Origin: Thalassovita mediterranea
GTDB lineage: Bacteria; Pseudomonadota; Alphaproteobacteria; Rhodobacterales; Rhodobacteraceae
Length of the DNA stretch: 64,000 nt
Reading direction: 5' to 3'
NCBI RefSeq assembly: GCF_001458435.1
Contig: NZ_CYSF01000005.1
Span: 124,001-188,000, forward strand
In this document: positions 35,471 through 44,036 of the stretch, one piece after another
How the letters are laid out: each line of letters opens with the position of its first letter
How positions within the stretch are numbered: the first letter of the stretch is position 1
Notes under the pieces: generated by a model
Databases searched by the model: none
What the model saw: the letters and a program-made list of their open reading frames with translations, nothing else
Told to the model about the DNA's origin: nothing
Made by a program: the position numbers and the translations under genes

Positions 35471-37003
35471 ATGTTTGAAAATCTATCTGAACGCCTTGGC
35501 GGCGTCTTTGATCGTCTGACCAAACAGGGCGCCCTGTCCGAAGAGGACGTCAAAACCGCCCTGCGCGAAGTGCGCGTTGCCCTGTTGGAAGCGGACGTTT
35601 CCCTACCCGTCGCCCGTGACTTCGTTAAGAAAGTACAGGAACAGGCCACCGGTCAGGCCGTCACCAAATCGGTGACGCCCGGTCAGCAGGTCGTCAAGAT
35701 CGTTCACGACGCCCTGATCGACGTGCTGCGCGGCGAAGGTGATCCCGGCGCGCTGAAGGTGGACAACCCGCCCGCCCCGATCCTGATGGTCGGTCTACAG
35801 GGCTCGGGTAAAACCACCACCACCGGTAAGCTGGCCAAACGGCTGAAGGAAAAAGACGGCAAACGCGTCCTGCTTGCCTCGCTCGACGTCTACCGTCCGG
35901 CAGCGATGGATCAGCTGGCGGTTCTGGGCCAGCAGATCGGTGTGGACACCCTGCCGATCGTTCCGGGCCAAAAACCCGTGGATATCGCCAAACGCGCCAA
36001 ACAACAGGCCGTCATGGGCGGCTATGATGTCTACATGCTGGACACCGCCGGTCGTCTGCAGATCGACGAAGTTCTGATGCAAGAGGTTGAGGATGTCCGC
36101 GATGTCGTCAGCCCCCGTGAAACCCTGCTGGTCGTCGATGGCCTGACCGGTCAGGTCGCCGTTGAGGTGGCAGAAGAGTTCGACAATAAAATCGGCATCT
36201 CCGGCGTTGTGCTGACCCGTATGGACGGTGACGGTCGTGGCGGTGCAGCTCTGTCGATGCGCGCTGTCACTGGCAAACCGATCAAATACGTCGGCCTTGG
36301 CGAAAAGATGGACGCGCTCGAAACGTTTGAGCCGGACCGGATCGCGGGCCGTATCCTTGGCATGGGTGACATCGTTGCCCTGGTGGAAAAAGCGCAGGAA
36401 ACCATCGAGGCCGAACAGGCTGAACGGATGATGAAGCGCTTCACCAAGGGTCAGTTCAACATGAACGACCTGAAGATGCAGCTGGAACAGATGCTGAAAA
36501 TGGGCGGCATGGAAGGCATCATGGGCATGATGCCCGGCATGGGAAAAATGGCCAAGCAGGTGCAGGACGCCGGTTTTGACGACAGCATCATCAAACGTCA
36601 GATCGCCCTGATCCAGTCGATGACCAAGAAAGAACGCGCCAACCCTGCCCTGCTGCAAGCGAGCCGCAAAAAGCGTATCGCAGCCGGTGCTGGCCAACAG
36701 GTCAGCGACCTGAACAAACTTCTGAAAATGCACCGCCAGATGGCGGACATGATGAAGAAGATGGGCAAAATGGGCAAAGGCAAGATGATGAAACAGGCCA
36801 TGAAAGGTCTGATGGGCAAAGGCGGCTCGCCTGCTGACATGGCCGCAATGGGTGGCATGGATCCCAGCCAGATGGACCCCAAAGCACTAGAAGCCGCAGC
36901 AAAGGCGATGGACGGCGGCAAAGGCCTGCCCGGCGGTCTGCCTGGCCTTGGCGGTCTGGGCGGCTTGCCCGGTGGCCTGTCCGGTTTTGGCAAGAAGAAG
37001 TGA
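35471..37003 (+). CDS. ffh: signal recognition particle protein Ffh
   Basis: SRP54-type GTPase, 510 residues, which binds signal sequences of nascent membrane proteins and 4.5S RNA. It has the N domain (residues 1-90), the G domain with GLQGSGKTTTTGKLA, the DTAGRL and TRMDGDGRGGAALS motifs, and a methionine-rich M domain (about 300-430, MKRFTKGQFNMNDLKMQLEQMLKMGGMEG). The C-terminus is an unusual Met/Gly/Lys-rich tail. It begins a long plus-strand block that reaches rpsP and beyond. Confidence 0.98.
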   Translation: MFENLSERLGGVFDRLTKQGALSEEDVKTALREVRVALLEADVSLPVARDFVKKVQEQATGQAVTKSVTPGQQVVKIVHDALIDVLRGEGDPGALKVDNPPAPILMVGLQGSGKTTTTGKLAKRLKEKDGKRVLLASLDVYRPAAMDQLAVLGQQIGVDTLPIVPGQKPVDIAKRAKQQAVMGGYDVYMLDTAGRLQIDEVLMQEVEDVRDVVSPRETLLVVDGLTGQVAVEVAEEFDNKIGISGVVLTRMDGDGRGGAALSMRAVTGKPIKYVGLGEKMDALETFEPDRIAGRILGMGDIVALVEKAQETIEAEQAERMMKRFTKGQFNMNDLKMQLEQMLKMGGMEGIMGMMPGMGKMAKQVQDAGFDDSIIKRQIALIQSMTKKERANPALLQASRKKRIAAGAGQQVSDLNKLLKMHRQMADMMKKMGKMGKGKMMKQAMKGLMGKGGSPADMAAMGGMDPSQMDPKALEAAAKAMDGGKGLPGGLPGLGGLGGLPGGLSGFGKKK

Positions 37004-37010
37004 TAGGATA

Positions 37011-37370
37011 ATGGCGATGAAACCCCTTCTCCTTTCTTCGGCACTGTTGCTGGCTGCCTGCGGCGACTTCGTTACCGTTGATTTGGCGCCGCAAAACGAT
37101 GGCCCCGTGCGTGGTGATTACCGCACGGTTCTGGATGGCATCCCCGCCACCATCACCGCACGCCGCGATGAGGCCGAAGTGGTCTTTGAAGAAACTGGTG
37201 CTTCGCTTGGCTACACACAGCTGTTTGCCCGCGCGGATACTGAACTGCGCCGCAAAACCGGCTGCCGTGAGGTCCGCATCCTCAGCCGTGACGCACAGCC
37301 AAACGCAGGCGGCGTAACCACCAGCATGATCTTTGAACTGGACGAGTGTCCGTTCATCCCCGCCAACTGA
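37011..37370 (+). CDS. small lipoprotein, unknown function
   Basis: A 119-residue protein with a lipoprotein signal peptide; the lipobox is LLAAC with Cys17. The rest is a small soluble domain with one more Cys pair (GCREV and ECPF). No known domain is recognised. ATGs at 37011 and 37017 are both possible. It starts 8 bases after ffh and is probably cotranscribed with it. The 3' end overlaps a possible upstream start of the following GNAT gene. Confidence 0.8.
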   Translation: MAMKPLLLSSALLLAACGDFVTVDLAPQNDGPVRGDYRTVLDGIPATITARRDEAEVVFEETGASLGYTQLFARADTELRRKTGCREVRILSRDAQPNAGGVTTSMIFELDECPFIPAN

Positions 37371-37393
37371 TTGCAGCCGGATCGACACACACC

Positions 37394-37948
37394 GTGACCC
37401 AGACCAGCACACATATCCCCACCTTGGAAACAGATCGCCTGATCCTGCGCGCGCCGTCGATCAGCGATTTTGAACCGCTTTGCGCGTTCTATGATTCCGA
37501 GCGGGCCCGCTATGTGGGCGGCCAGATGGACCGTGAAAAGGTCTGGCGTCATCTGGCGTTGGAAGCAGGACATTGGAACCTGATGGGCTATGGCCGCTGG
37601 ACGCTGGTGGAAAAATCCTCTGAACAGCCATGCGGCATGGTTGGCCTGTGGAACCCCGAAGGCTGGCCCGAGCCGGAAATCGGCTGGGATCTGTTCGACG
37701 GCTTCGGTGGCAAAGGCTACGCGACAGAGGCCGCACTGGCCGCGCGTAGCTTCGCCTATGATGTCCTTGGCTGGCAGACGGTGATTTCGCTGATCGCGCC
37801 AGAAAACCACGCCTCGCGCAGTGTTGCGCAGCGCATGGGGGCGGCACAAGACGGCGTGTTCAGTCACGTTCGCTTTGGCGATGTCGAGGTTTGGCGCCAT
37901 ATGGCCCCTGCAGACATCGAAAACGGTGGAATGGAGGCCTACGCATAA
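37394..37948 (+). CDS. GNAT acetyltransferase (RimJ-like), first of a tandem pair
   Basis: A 184-residue acetyltransferase of the Acetyltransf_3 type (LETDRLILRAPSISDFEPL; GWDLFDGFGGKGYATEAALAARSFAYD; IAPENHASRSVAQRMGA). The GTG at 37394 is my choice of start; in-frame GTG at 37346 would overlap the lipoprotein gene. It shares its layout and many residues with the next gene, so the two arose by duplication. Substrate unknown; relatives acetylate ribosomal protein N-termini or small amines. Confidence 0.87.
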   Translation: MTQTSTHIPTLETDRLILRAPSISDFEPLCAFYDSERARYVGGQMDREKVWRHLALEAGHWNLMGYGRWTLVEKSSEQPCGMVGLWNPEGWPEPEIGWDLFDGFGGKGYATEAALAARSFAYDVLGWQTVISLIAPENHASRSVAQRMGAAQDGVFSHVRFGDVEVWRHMAPADIENGGMEAYA

Positions 37949-38550
37949 TGCCTGTAGAAATCCCCGTTCTGGAAACCAAACGCCTGATCCTGCGTGGCCC
38001 CACGCCGGAAGCGTACCCCAGTTTCAAATCCACCTTCACCAGCTACCGCGCCCGTTTCATGGGCGGGCCGCTGAATGATTATGAAACATGGATGCTCTAC
38101 GCGGCAGAGATCGGCCATTGGCAGATCCGCGGCTATGGCATGTGGGTCATCTACGATCGCGACAGCGGCAAGACGCTGGGCATGGCTGGCGGCTGGAAAC
38201 CGGCGAAATGGCCCGAGGCCGAGCTGGCCTGGATCATCTGGCCTGAGGTTGCCGGTCATGGCTACGCCCTAGAGGCAACGCACGCGGTGCGTGACTACCT
38301 CTATGCGGAAATGAACTGGGACACCGCCGTTTCGTATATCGATCCCAAAAACCTCGACTCGATCCGTCTGGCAGAACGTCTGGGCGCGATCAAAGACCCA
38401 GAGGCCGCCACCGTTGACGGCCACGACATCGTTTACCGCCATCCCACCGCCGATCAGCTGCGCGACAGCCAGCTGAGCCACGGCATCGAGATGGAGATCG
38501 CCAACTACGCCGACCCACTGTTCAAACCGAAAGGATTTGCACTTGACTGA
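37948..38550 (+). CDS. GNAT acetyltransferase (RimJ-like), second of a tandem pair
   Basis: A 200-residue acetyltransferase similar to the previous gene (LETKRLILRGPTPEAYPSF; AWIIWPEVAGHGYALEATHAVRDYLY; DPKNLDSIRLAERLGA). The ATG shares a base with the stop of the first gene (TAATG), with GGAGG 10 bases upstream, so they are translationally coupled. The C-terminal 35 residues are an extra segment. Substrate unknown. Confidence 0.87.
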   Translation: MPVEIPVLETKRLILRGPTPEAYPSFKSTFTSYRARFMGGPLNDYETWMLYAAEIGHWQIRGYGMWVIYDRDSGKTLGMAGGWKPAKWPEAELAWIIWPEVAGHGYALEATHAVRDYLYAEMNWDTAVSYIDPKNLDSIRLAERLGAIKDPEAATVDGHDIVYRHPTADQLRDSQLSHGIEMEIANYADPLFKPKGFALD

Positions 38551-38839
38551 CGCCGTGACCCGCGCCGCCGAGGTGCTGAAAGAGCACCGCGAAAGCATCG
38601 ACCGTCTGGATGCGATCCTCGTCTACACTCTGGGCGAGCGGTTCAAACACACGCAGGCCGTGGGCAAGCTGAAAGCGACCCACGATCTGCCACCGTCCGA
38701 TCCGGCCCGTGAGGCCAAACAGATCGCACGCCTCGAAGATCTTGCAAAACGGGCCGATCTGGACCCCGAGTTTGCCAAGAATTTCCTGAATTTCATCATT
38801 GCTGAGGTCATTCAGCACCACAAGAAACATCAGGAATAA
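38543..38839 (+). CDS. chorismate mutase
   Basis: AroQ-type chorismate mutase, 98 residues, all helical; it converts chorismate to prephenate for Phe and Tyr synthesis, upstream of the prephenate dehydratase at 28692. Active-site positions are seen in [45 protein letters not shown]. The start is probably TTG at 38543 ([12 protein letters not shown]), with AAAGGA 7 bases upstream; it overlaps the end of the preceding gene by 8 bases. Confidence 0.93.
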   Translation: MTDAVTRAAEVLKEHRESIDRLDAILVYTLGERFKHTQAVGKLKATHDLPPSDPAREAKQIARLEDLAKRADLDPEFAKNFLNFIIAEVIQHHKKHQE

Positions 38840-38943
38840 CAAACCGTTGGGCAGGCACCACCCTGTCCTTCGACCCAACCCGCACCGATCCGGTGCACCC
38901 AAATATGCACAATCGTGCACACGCCATTATAGGAGATACACCC

Positions 38944-39321
38944 ATGGCTATGAAAATTCGTCTCGCCCGCGGCGGTTCCAAAAAGCGCCCCTTCTACCGC
39001 GTTGTTGCAGCAGACTCGCGCATGCCGCGTGACGGCCGCTTCATCGAAAAGCTGGGCACCTACAACCCGCTGCTGCCCAAAGACAGCGAAGAGCGCGTAA
39101 AACTGAACATGGAACGCGTTCAGTACTGGCTGGACCAAGGCGCACAGCCGTCCGACCGTGTATCGCGTTTCCTGGAAGCGGCTGGTGTTCTGGCGAAGAA
39201 AACCCGCAACAACCCTGAAAAAGCTGTTCCCGGCAAGAAAGCTCAAGAGCGCGCTGAAGAAAAAGCCGCCAAAGCAGCTGAAGCGGCAGAAGCCGCTGCA
39301 GAAGCAGCAGCCGAAGAGTAA
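38944..39321 (+). CDS. rpsP: 30S ribosomal protein S16
   Basis: S16, 125 residues. The core ([34 protein letters not shown]) is followed by an alanine/glutamate/lysine-rich tail from about residue 85, a common alphaproteobacterial extension. GGAG precedes the ATG by 8 bases. Confidence 0.98.
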   Translation: MAMKIRLARGGSKKRPFYRVVAADSRMPRDGRFIEKLGTYNPLLPKDSEERVKLNMERVQYWLDQGAQPSDRVSRFLEAAGVLAKKTRNNPEKAVPGKKAQERAEEKAAKAAEAAEAAAEAAAEE

Positions 39322-39338
39322 GAACAGAGGGCGCTGGG

Positions 39339-39968
39339 ATGCACACCTTCCCGGAATCATTCCAGCGCGATCTGGACGATCTGCTGCGGTGGCGACGCGA
39401 TGTGCGCCACTTCCGCAGCGATCCTGTGGACGAGGCACTGCTACAGCAGTGCCTCGACGCATTTCTGGTCGCTCCTTCGGTGGGGCTGTCAGAACCCTGG
39501 CGGATCATTCGGGTGGAAAGCGATGCTGCCCGCGCCGCCGCTTTAGCGAATTATCAGACCGCCAATGCCGAGGCATTGACCGGCTACAGCGACGACAAAG
39601 CCGCGCTTTATGCGCAGCTGAAACTGTCGGGCATGCAAGAAGCGCCAGTGCAACTGGCCGTTTACTGTGATGAAAGCACCGAAAAAGGTGCAGGCCTTGG
39701 CGCAGGCACCATGCCGGAAATGCGCCGCTATTCTGTTGTGTCTGCGATCAACCTGTTCTGGCTGGCCGCCCGCGCCCGTGGCATCGGGGTGGGCTGGGTA
39801 TCTGTTCTGGATCCAGACCAGTTGAACCGTGACCTTGACGTACCCGCAGGTTGGCTCTTGGTGGGCTACCTCTGCGTCGGCTACCCCGAGGATGTGAACG
39901 ACACCCCCGAGTTGGAGCGCAAAGGCTGGGAAGACCGCCGCAACGCCCTGCCGATTGAGCGCCGCTAA
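39339..39968 (+). CDS. bluB: 5,6-dimethylbenzimidazole synthase BluB
   Basis: A 209-residue nitroreductase-fold flavoprotein. BluB fragments reduced FMN with O2 to make 5,6-dimethylbenzimidazole, the lower ligand of vitamin B12. The sequence carries [31 protein letters not shown], the [20 protein letters not shown] core and LCVGYPED...ELERKGW, which align with known BluB proteins. It lies between rpsP and rimM, an unusual place. A generic nitroreductase is the alternative, but the match to BluB is good. Confidence 0.85.
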   Translation: MHTFPESFQRDLDDLLRWRRDVRHFRSDPVDEALLQQCLDAFLVAPSVGLSEPWRIIRVESDAARAAALANYQTANAEALTGYSDDKAALYAQLKLSGMQEAPVQLAVYCDESTEKGAGLGAGTMPEMRRYSVVSAINLFWLAARARGIGVGWVSVLDPDQLNRDLDVPAGWLLVGYLCVGYPEDVNDTPELERKGWEDRRNALPIERR

Positions 39969-40063
39969 CGCGCTGTGCTCATTCAGCTTCTCCACATCGA
40001 ATTGCCCCCACGCCTCAGAGGCGCTATCACTGTTTCAACTGGCGTAGCGAAGGTTTCACTACC

Positions 40064-40582
40064 ATGAGCGAGAATGAAGATCTGATCTGTGTAGGCTCCA
40101 TCGCTGGGGCCTTTGGCGTACGTGGTGAGGTGCGGCTGAAAAGCTATACCGCCGATCCTGCCGCGATCGAGGATTACAATCCCCTGACGACCGAGGACGG
40201 CAGCCGTTCCTTTGACGTTGGCGTGTTGCGGGTGATCAAGAACGGCCTGTCGGTGCGTCTGTCGGATGTCAGCACCAAGGAAGAGGCCGACGCGCTGCGC
40301 GGGCTGAAACTCTTCGTGCCGCGTGACCGCCTGCCGTCGCTGCCGGATGATGAATTTTACCACACCGACCTGATGGGGCTGGACGTGTTTGACACCGGCG
40401 GCACCAAACTCGGCGTGGTGAAGGCGGTGCAGAACCACGGCGCAGGTGATCTGTTGGAAATCCACGGGCCAGGTCTGAAAACCACCGTGCTACTGCCCTT
40501 CACCCTCGCGGCGGTGCCGACGGTGGATCTGGGCGCAGGTCGCATCATTGCCGATCCGCCGGACGGGCTGTTTCCAGAATAA
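40064..40582 (+). CDS. rimM: ribosome maturation factor RimM
   Basis: RimM, 172 residues, which helps maturation of the 30S head and binds S19. The N-terminal beta-barrel opens with [22 protein letters not shown], and the PRC-barrel domain follows ([36 protein letters not shown]). It stands between bluB and a sulfotransferase-like gene. Confidence 0.97.
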   Translation: MSENEDLICVGSIAGAFGVRGEVRLKSYTADPAAIEDYNPLTTEDGSRSFDVGVLRVIKNGLSVRLSDVSTKEEADALRGLKLFVPRDRLPSLPDDEFYHTDLMGLDVFDTGGTKLGVVKAVQNHGAGDLLEIHGPGLKTTVLLPFTLAAVPTVDLGAGRIIADPPDGLFPE

Positions 40583-40603
40583 TCGACAGGGATTAGGGGC
40601 AAG

Positions 40604-41416
40604 ATGGCGATGCGGCGCATTCTGGTTCATGCAGGATTTTACAAAACCGGCACCACCAGCCTGCAGGCACAGCTGGCCCGTCTAGCCGACGCTCTGGAAC
40701 CCTATTTCCATTTTTACGGCCCCGGTGCGCTGCAGCGCAGTGGCGCCTTGGCCCGTGAATTCGCTCGCTCGCAGACAGATGAATCACGGCGCGCCTTTCG
40801 CCGCAGCTTCAAACGCTTTGCCGAGGCACTTCCTGACACCGGTAATATCGTCATCAGCCGTGAAAATTTCGCCGGTATCATGCCCGGCCATCGCGGCGTG
40901 GATGGCGAAGTCCTGACCGGCATCAACCCCGCCGCACGGATGTTGGCGCGCGACATCCGCGCCGGACTGGAACGGCGGTTTGGCGATCAGATGGATCTGC
41001 ACTTCCTCTATTCTGTACGGGACCGTACGGACTGGCTGAAATCGGTGCATGGGCATCAACTGCGTTCTACCGGACTGCGCGATGACCTTGTGCGGTTCTC
41101 TGAACTGTTCCCGAATAATTTCGACCTGCGCAAAGATGCGGACAAGGTCGCGCAGGCCTTGGCACCGACACCTGTCCACATCCGCGCGCTAGAAGATTAC
41201 CGCGCCCATCCCCAGGGCCCAGCTGCGATGGTTCTGGACCTAATGGACGTCCCACAAGAGGTGATCGATACCTTGCCACCCGCCGAGCGCCAGAATGCAG
41301 GTCAGGACGCCGCCCTCAGGGCGGAATTCCTACGTCTCAACCGGCTGGGCATGGACCGCACCGCATTGCACGCCGCCAAACATGCGCTGTTGCCGCCGGA
41401 CCCAAGCACGGGGTAA
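40604..41416 (+). CDS. sulfotransferase-like protein
   Basis: A 270-residue protein. The N-terminus ILVHAGFYKTGTTSLQ matches the PAPS-binding 5'-phosphosulfate loop (KTGTTSLQ), and YSVRDRTDWLKSVHGHQL resembles the 3'-phosphate-binding RDP segment of sulfotransferases. No signal peptide or membrane helix is seen. AGGGG precedes the ATG, 21 bases after rimM, and trmD follows 9 bases later, so it is part of the ribosomal operon. Its acceptor is unknown; it might be a sulfotransferase or only share the P-loop fold. Confidence 0.72.
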   Translation: MAMRRILVHAGFYKTGTTSLQAQLARLADALEPYFHFYGPGALQRSGALAREFARSQTDESRRAFRRSFKRFAEALPDTGNIVISRENFAGIMPGHRGVDGEVLTGINPAARMLARDIRAGLERRFGDQMDLHFLYSVRDRTDWLKSVHGHQLRSTGLRDDLVRFSELFPNNFDLRKDADKVAQALAPTPVHIRALEDYRAHPQGPAAMVLDLMDVPQEVIDTLPPAERQNAGQDAALRAEFLRLNRLGMDRTALHAAKHALLPPDPSTG

Positions 41417-41425
41417 GAGCAGCCC

Positions 41426-42250
41426 ATGACTGATACGCCCGAACCAAAACCAAAATCCCACGGCCGTCTGGCTGTGCGCCCCACCTTCAAACCGCGCGAG
41501 TTGATTGAAACCAATCCGCGACTGGCAGGCGTGTGGACCGCGCGGATCATCACGCTGTTTCCTGATGCCTTCCCCGGTGTTCTGGGCGCAAGCCTGACGG
41601 GCAAGGCGCTGCGCGATGGCAAATGGCAGTTAGAAACCACCAACCTGCGCGATTTTGGCGTCGGCAAACACCGCAACGTGGATGACACCCCCGCCGGTGG
41701 CGGCGCGGGTATGGTGCTGCGTCCTGATGTGCTGGGCAACGCGATTGATCAGACCATGCAGGGCGCGCGGGGCCGTTGGCCACTGGTCTACCTGTCGCCG
41801 CGCGGGCGCCGGTTTGATCAGGCAATGGCGCGTCACTGGGCGGGCTGTGACGGTGTGACCCTGCTGTGCGGACGGTTTGAAGGCGTCGATCAACGCGTGC
41901 TGGATCACTACCAGATCCAAGAGGTGTCACTGGGCGATTTTGTCCTAACGGGTGGCGAGATTGCCGCGCAGGCCATGCTGGATGCCACCGTGCGCCTGCT
42001 GCCGGATGTCCTCGGCAATGCCGAAAGTATCGAGGATGAAAGCCATTCCAACGGCCTGCTGGAGCACCCCCAATACACCCGCCCCGCCGCGTGGAACGAC
42101 CGCACAATCCCTGATGTGCTGATGTCCGGCCACCACGGCAAAGTGGCCGAGTGGCGCCAAGAGATGAGCGAAGAGATCACCAAACAGCGCCGCCCAGATA
42201 TGTGGGAACGCTATGACGCCCAGCAGGAGCCCAAGAAGCCCCGCAAATAG
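41426..42250 (+). CDS. trmD: tRNA (guanine37-N1)-methyltransferase
   Basis: TrmD, 274 residues, methylates G37 of tRNAs with a trefoil-knot SAM site. Landmarks are ARIITLFPDAFPGVLG, KHRNVDDTPAGGGAGMVLR, LLCGRFEGVDQRV and the knot segment LGDFVLTGGE. The C-terminal domain ends with HPQYTRPA and MSGHHGKVAEWRQ. A 35-residue N-terminal extension precedes the core; such extensions are seen in Rhodobacterales, but a shorter start is possible. Confidence 0.97.
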   Translation: MTDTPEPKPKSHGRLAVRPTFKPRELIETNPRLAGVWTARIITLFPDAFPGVLGASLTGKALRDGKWQLETTNLRDFGVGKHRNVDDTPAGGGAGMVLRPDVLGNAIDQTMQGARGRWPLVYLSPRGRRFDQAMARHWAGCDGVTLLCGRFEGVDQRVLDHYQIQEVSLGDFVLTGGEIAAQAMLDATVRLLPDVLGNAESIEDESHSNGLLEHPQYTRPAAWNDRTIPDVLMSGHHGKVAEWRQEMSEEITKQRRPDMWERYDAQQEPKKPRK

Positions 42251-42362
42251 GGTCTAACACAGGTCTTTTTTCACCTTTCTTGCGCTTCTTGCGCCGCGAC
42301 CTTGCACCAAAGCGCCGGAAGGCTCAGCTATTGGGGAACGCAAAGCGAGATAAGGGGTTCAC

Positions 42363-43343
42363 ATGCCACAGCACGGTCATTTCATCTGGGCAGATCTGTC
42401 CAGCTATCGCCCCGATGTGACACGCCCCTTTTACACAGCCACATTTGGCTGGCAGTTTTCAGAGGCAGGCGGCTACGCCACCGCGACCTGTGACCACGCA
42501 TCTGTGGCCGGCCTCTACCAGATGCCGAAGACGTTCATCGACATGGGCATGCCTAGTTTCTGGATGTCTTATATTCAGGTGGATGATGTCGCCACCACGG
42601 TAGATCTGGCACGCGCAAACGGGGCAAAGGTAGAGCTGGGGCCAGATACCTTCCAGAACGGTGGTCAGTTTGCATTGATCCGCGACCCGCTGGGGGCGGG
42701 GTTCACCGTTTATCAGGGACCGAACATGTCTGACGTGGGCGCCGCCTCCGGCACACGGAAATCACATGCACTGTTCGTGTCGGACGCCGCACAGGTGATG
42801 GAGTTCTATGAAACACTATTCGGCTGGCAATTCCGCCCCCTTTCGGATGACAGCTGGCAGATCGAGGGCAGCGGCAGCGCAAAGGCGCACCTTTACCAAG
42901 TGCCCGACGCTGCTATTCGCGGCAAAGAGCAATATTGGGCCGTTATGTTCAACGCCGATGCAGAAACAAGCATCCGCGCCGAAGCTGCGGGCGGGCAAGT
43001 GATCGCTGATATGGACCTGCACGACGGCGCGACACAAGTGATCGCCGATCCAGACGGCGGGCGGTTCTTTGTACAGGTCACATCAGACATCGCACCGAAG
43101 GTCACTGCCAAACCACCTATCAAATGGAAGGCATGGGTCGGCCTCGCCCTCATCGCACTGTCAGTCGCAACGGGGTGGGCGTGGATATCGGCCCTGTTCT
43201 TTGCCATCTGGGCCGGGCTTGGCCTGCGCGATCATGCCACCTACCTGTTGGAACCTATCAGCCGCGCAGAGGCCCCCGTGCTTTACTGGCTGACCCTTGC
43301 GACCTACGCAGCGCTTGTGCCGTTGATCTTGATCTGGGGCTAG
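42363..43343 (+). CDS. double VOC (glyoxalase-like) protein with C-terminal membrane domain
   Basis: A 326-residue protein. Two VOC domains (about residues 1-120 and 130-245) each begin with the beta-alpha-beta-beta-beta pattern (GHFIWADLSSYRPD... FYTATFGWQF, then SHALFVSDAAQVMEFYETLFGWQF). They resemble glyoxalase/bleomycin-resistance/dioxygenase folds. The last 75 residues hold about three transmembrane helices (AWVGLALIALSVATGWAWIS, FFAIWAGLGL, VLYWLTLATYAALVPLILIWG). The membrane tail is unusual. The gene sits between trmD and rplS. Substrate unknown. Confidence 0.78.
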   Translation: MPQHGHFIWADLSSYRPDVTRPFYTATFGWQFSEAGGYATATCDHASVAGLYQMPKTFIDMGMPSFWMSYIQVDDVATTVDLARANGAKVELGPDTFQNGGQFALIRDPLGAGFTVYQGPNMSDVGAASGTRKSHALFVSDAAQVMEFYETLFGWQFRPLSDDSWQIEGSGSAKAHLYQVPDAAIRGKEQYWAVMFNADAETSIRAEAAGGQVIADMDLHDGATQVIADPDGGRFFVQVTSDIAPKVTAKPPIKWKAWVGLALIALSVATGWAWISALFFAIWAGLGLRDHATYLLEPISRAEAPVLYWLTLATYAALVPLILIWG

Positions 43344-43441
43344 GCGCACCCGAAACTGTTGATTGCGCACGGATTTTACCGCACTCTGCGATCATATTTA
43401 TCCGCAACCCAAAGGGTGCGGCAGACATAGGAGACAGTGAC

Positions 43442-43771
43442 ATGGCCGGAAAATTCGAACTTTATCAGGACAAAGCAGGCGAATATCGCTTCCGCCTCAA
43501 GGCAGGCAACGGCGAAAACATCCTGGCCTCCGAAGGGTACAAACAGAAAGCCAGCTGCGAAAACGGTATCGCGTCAGTGCAGAAGAACGCCGCAGATGAC
43601 GACCGCTATGAACGCAAGGAAACCAGCGCGGGCAAGTTCATGTTCAACCTCAAGGCCACAAACGGTCAGGTGATCGGCACCTCGCAAAGCTACACCAGCG
43701 CCTCTGGCCGCGACAACGGGATCGAGTCGGTGAAGAAAAACGCACCGGACGCCGAAGTGGTCGAAGTCTAA
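43442..43771 (+). CDS. YegP-family (DUF1508) protein
   Basis: A 109-residue protein made of two tandem DUF1508 repeats: FELYQDKAGEYRFRLKAGNGENIL...SENGIASVQKNA and RYERKETSAGKFMFNLKATNGQVIG...DNGIESVKKNA. The function of the family is unknown. AGGAGACAGTGAC precedes the ATG. It follows the VOC gene by about 100 bases and ends in a good terminator. Confidence 0.93.
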   Translation: MAGKFELYQDKAGEYRFRLKAGNGENILASEGYKQKASCENGIASVQKNAADDDRYERKETSAGKFMFNLKATNGQVIGTSQSYTSASGRDNGIESVKKNAPDAEVVEV

Positions 43772-43785
43772 GGACGTATAAAAAT

Positions 43786-43817
43786 AAGCACGCCAGAGAG
43801 GGTGTCTGGCGTGCTTT
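43786..43817 (+). terminator. terminator after the YegP-family gene
   Basis: AAGCACGCCAGA and TCTGGCGTGCTT pair perfectly around a 7-base loop and are followed by T residues. Confidence 0.86.
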
Positions 43818-44036
43818 GCTGCGGGGGGCAATCGGAAGGAAAACCACACGACAGCTTTTGAATAACGGTGATGCCCCTTGGGACGACAGGGCCTGCAGAC
43901 GCACAACGCTTCTTGCCAGCCCGCCCTCAGAACAAATTAATATGTAGTGCAATTTCTTACGCGGCAGCTTTTATCGGGCGGTTCCCCACTCGCACAACCT
44001 ATCGAAACCGATACCCAGCGCCGATACCCTCCACCC

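Noticed and set aside
35795-36733. 312-codon open frame on the minus strand opposite ffh
   Set aside because: Ffh on the plus strand is certain, and the shadow has no domain.
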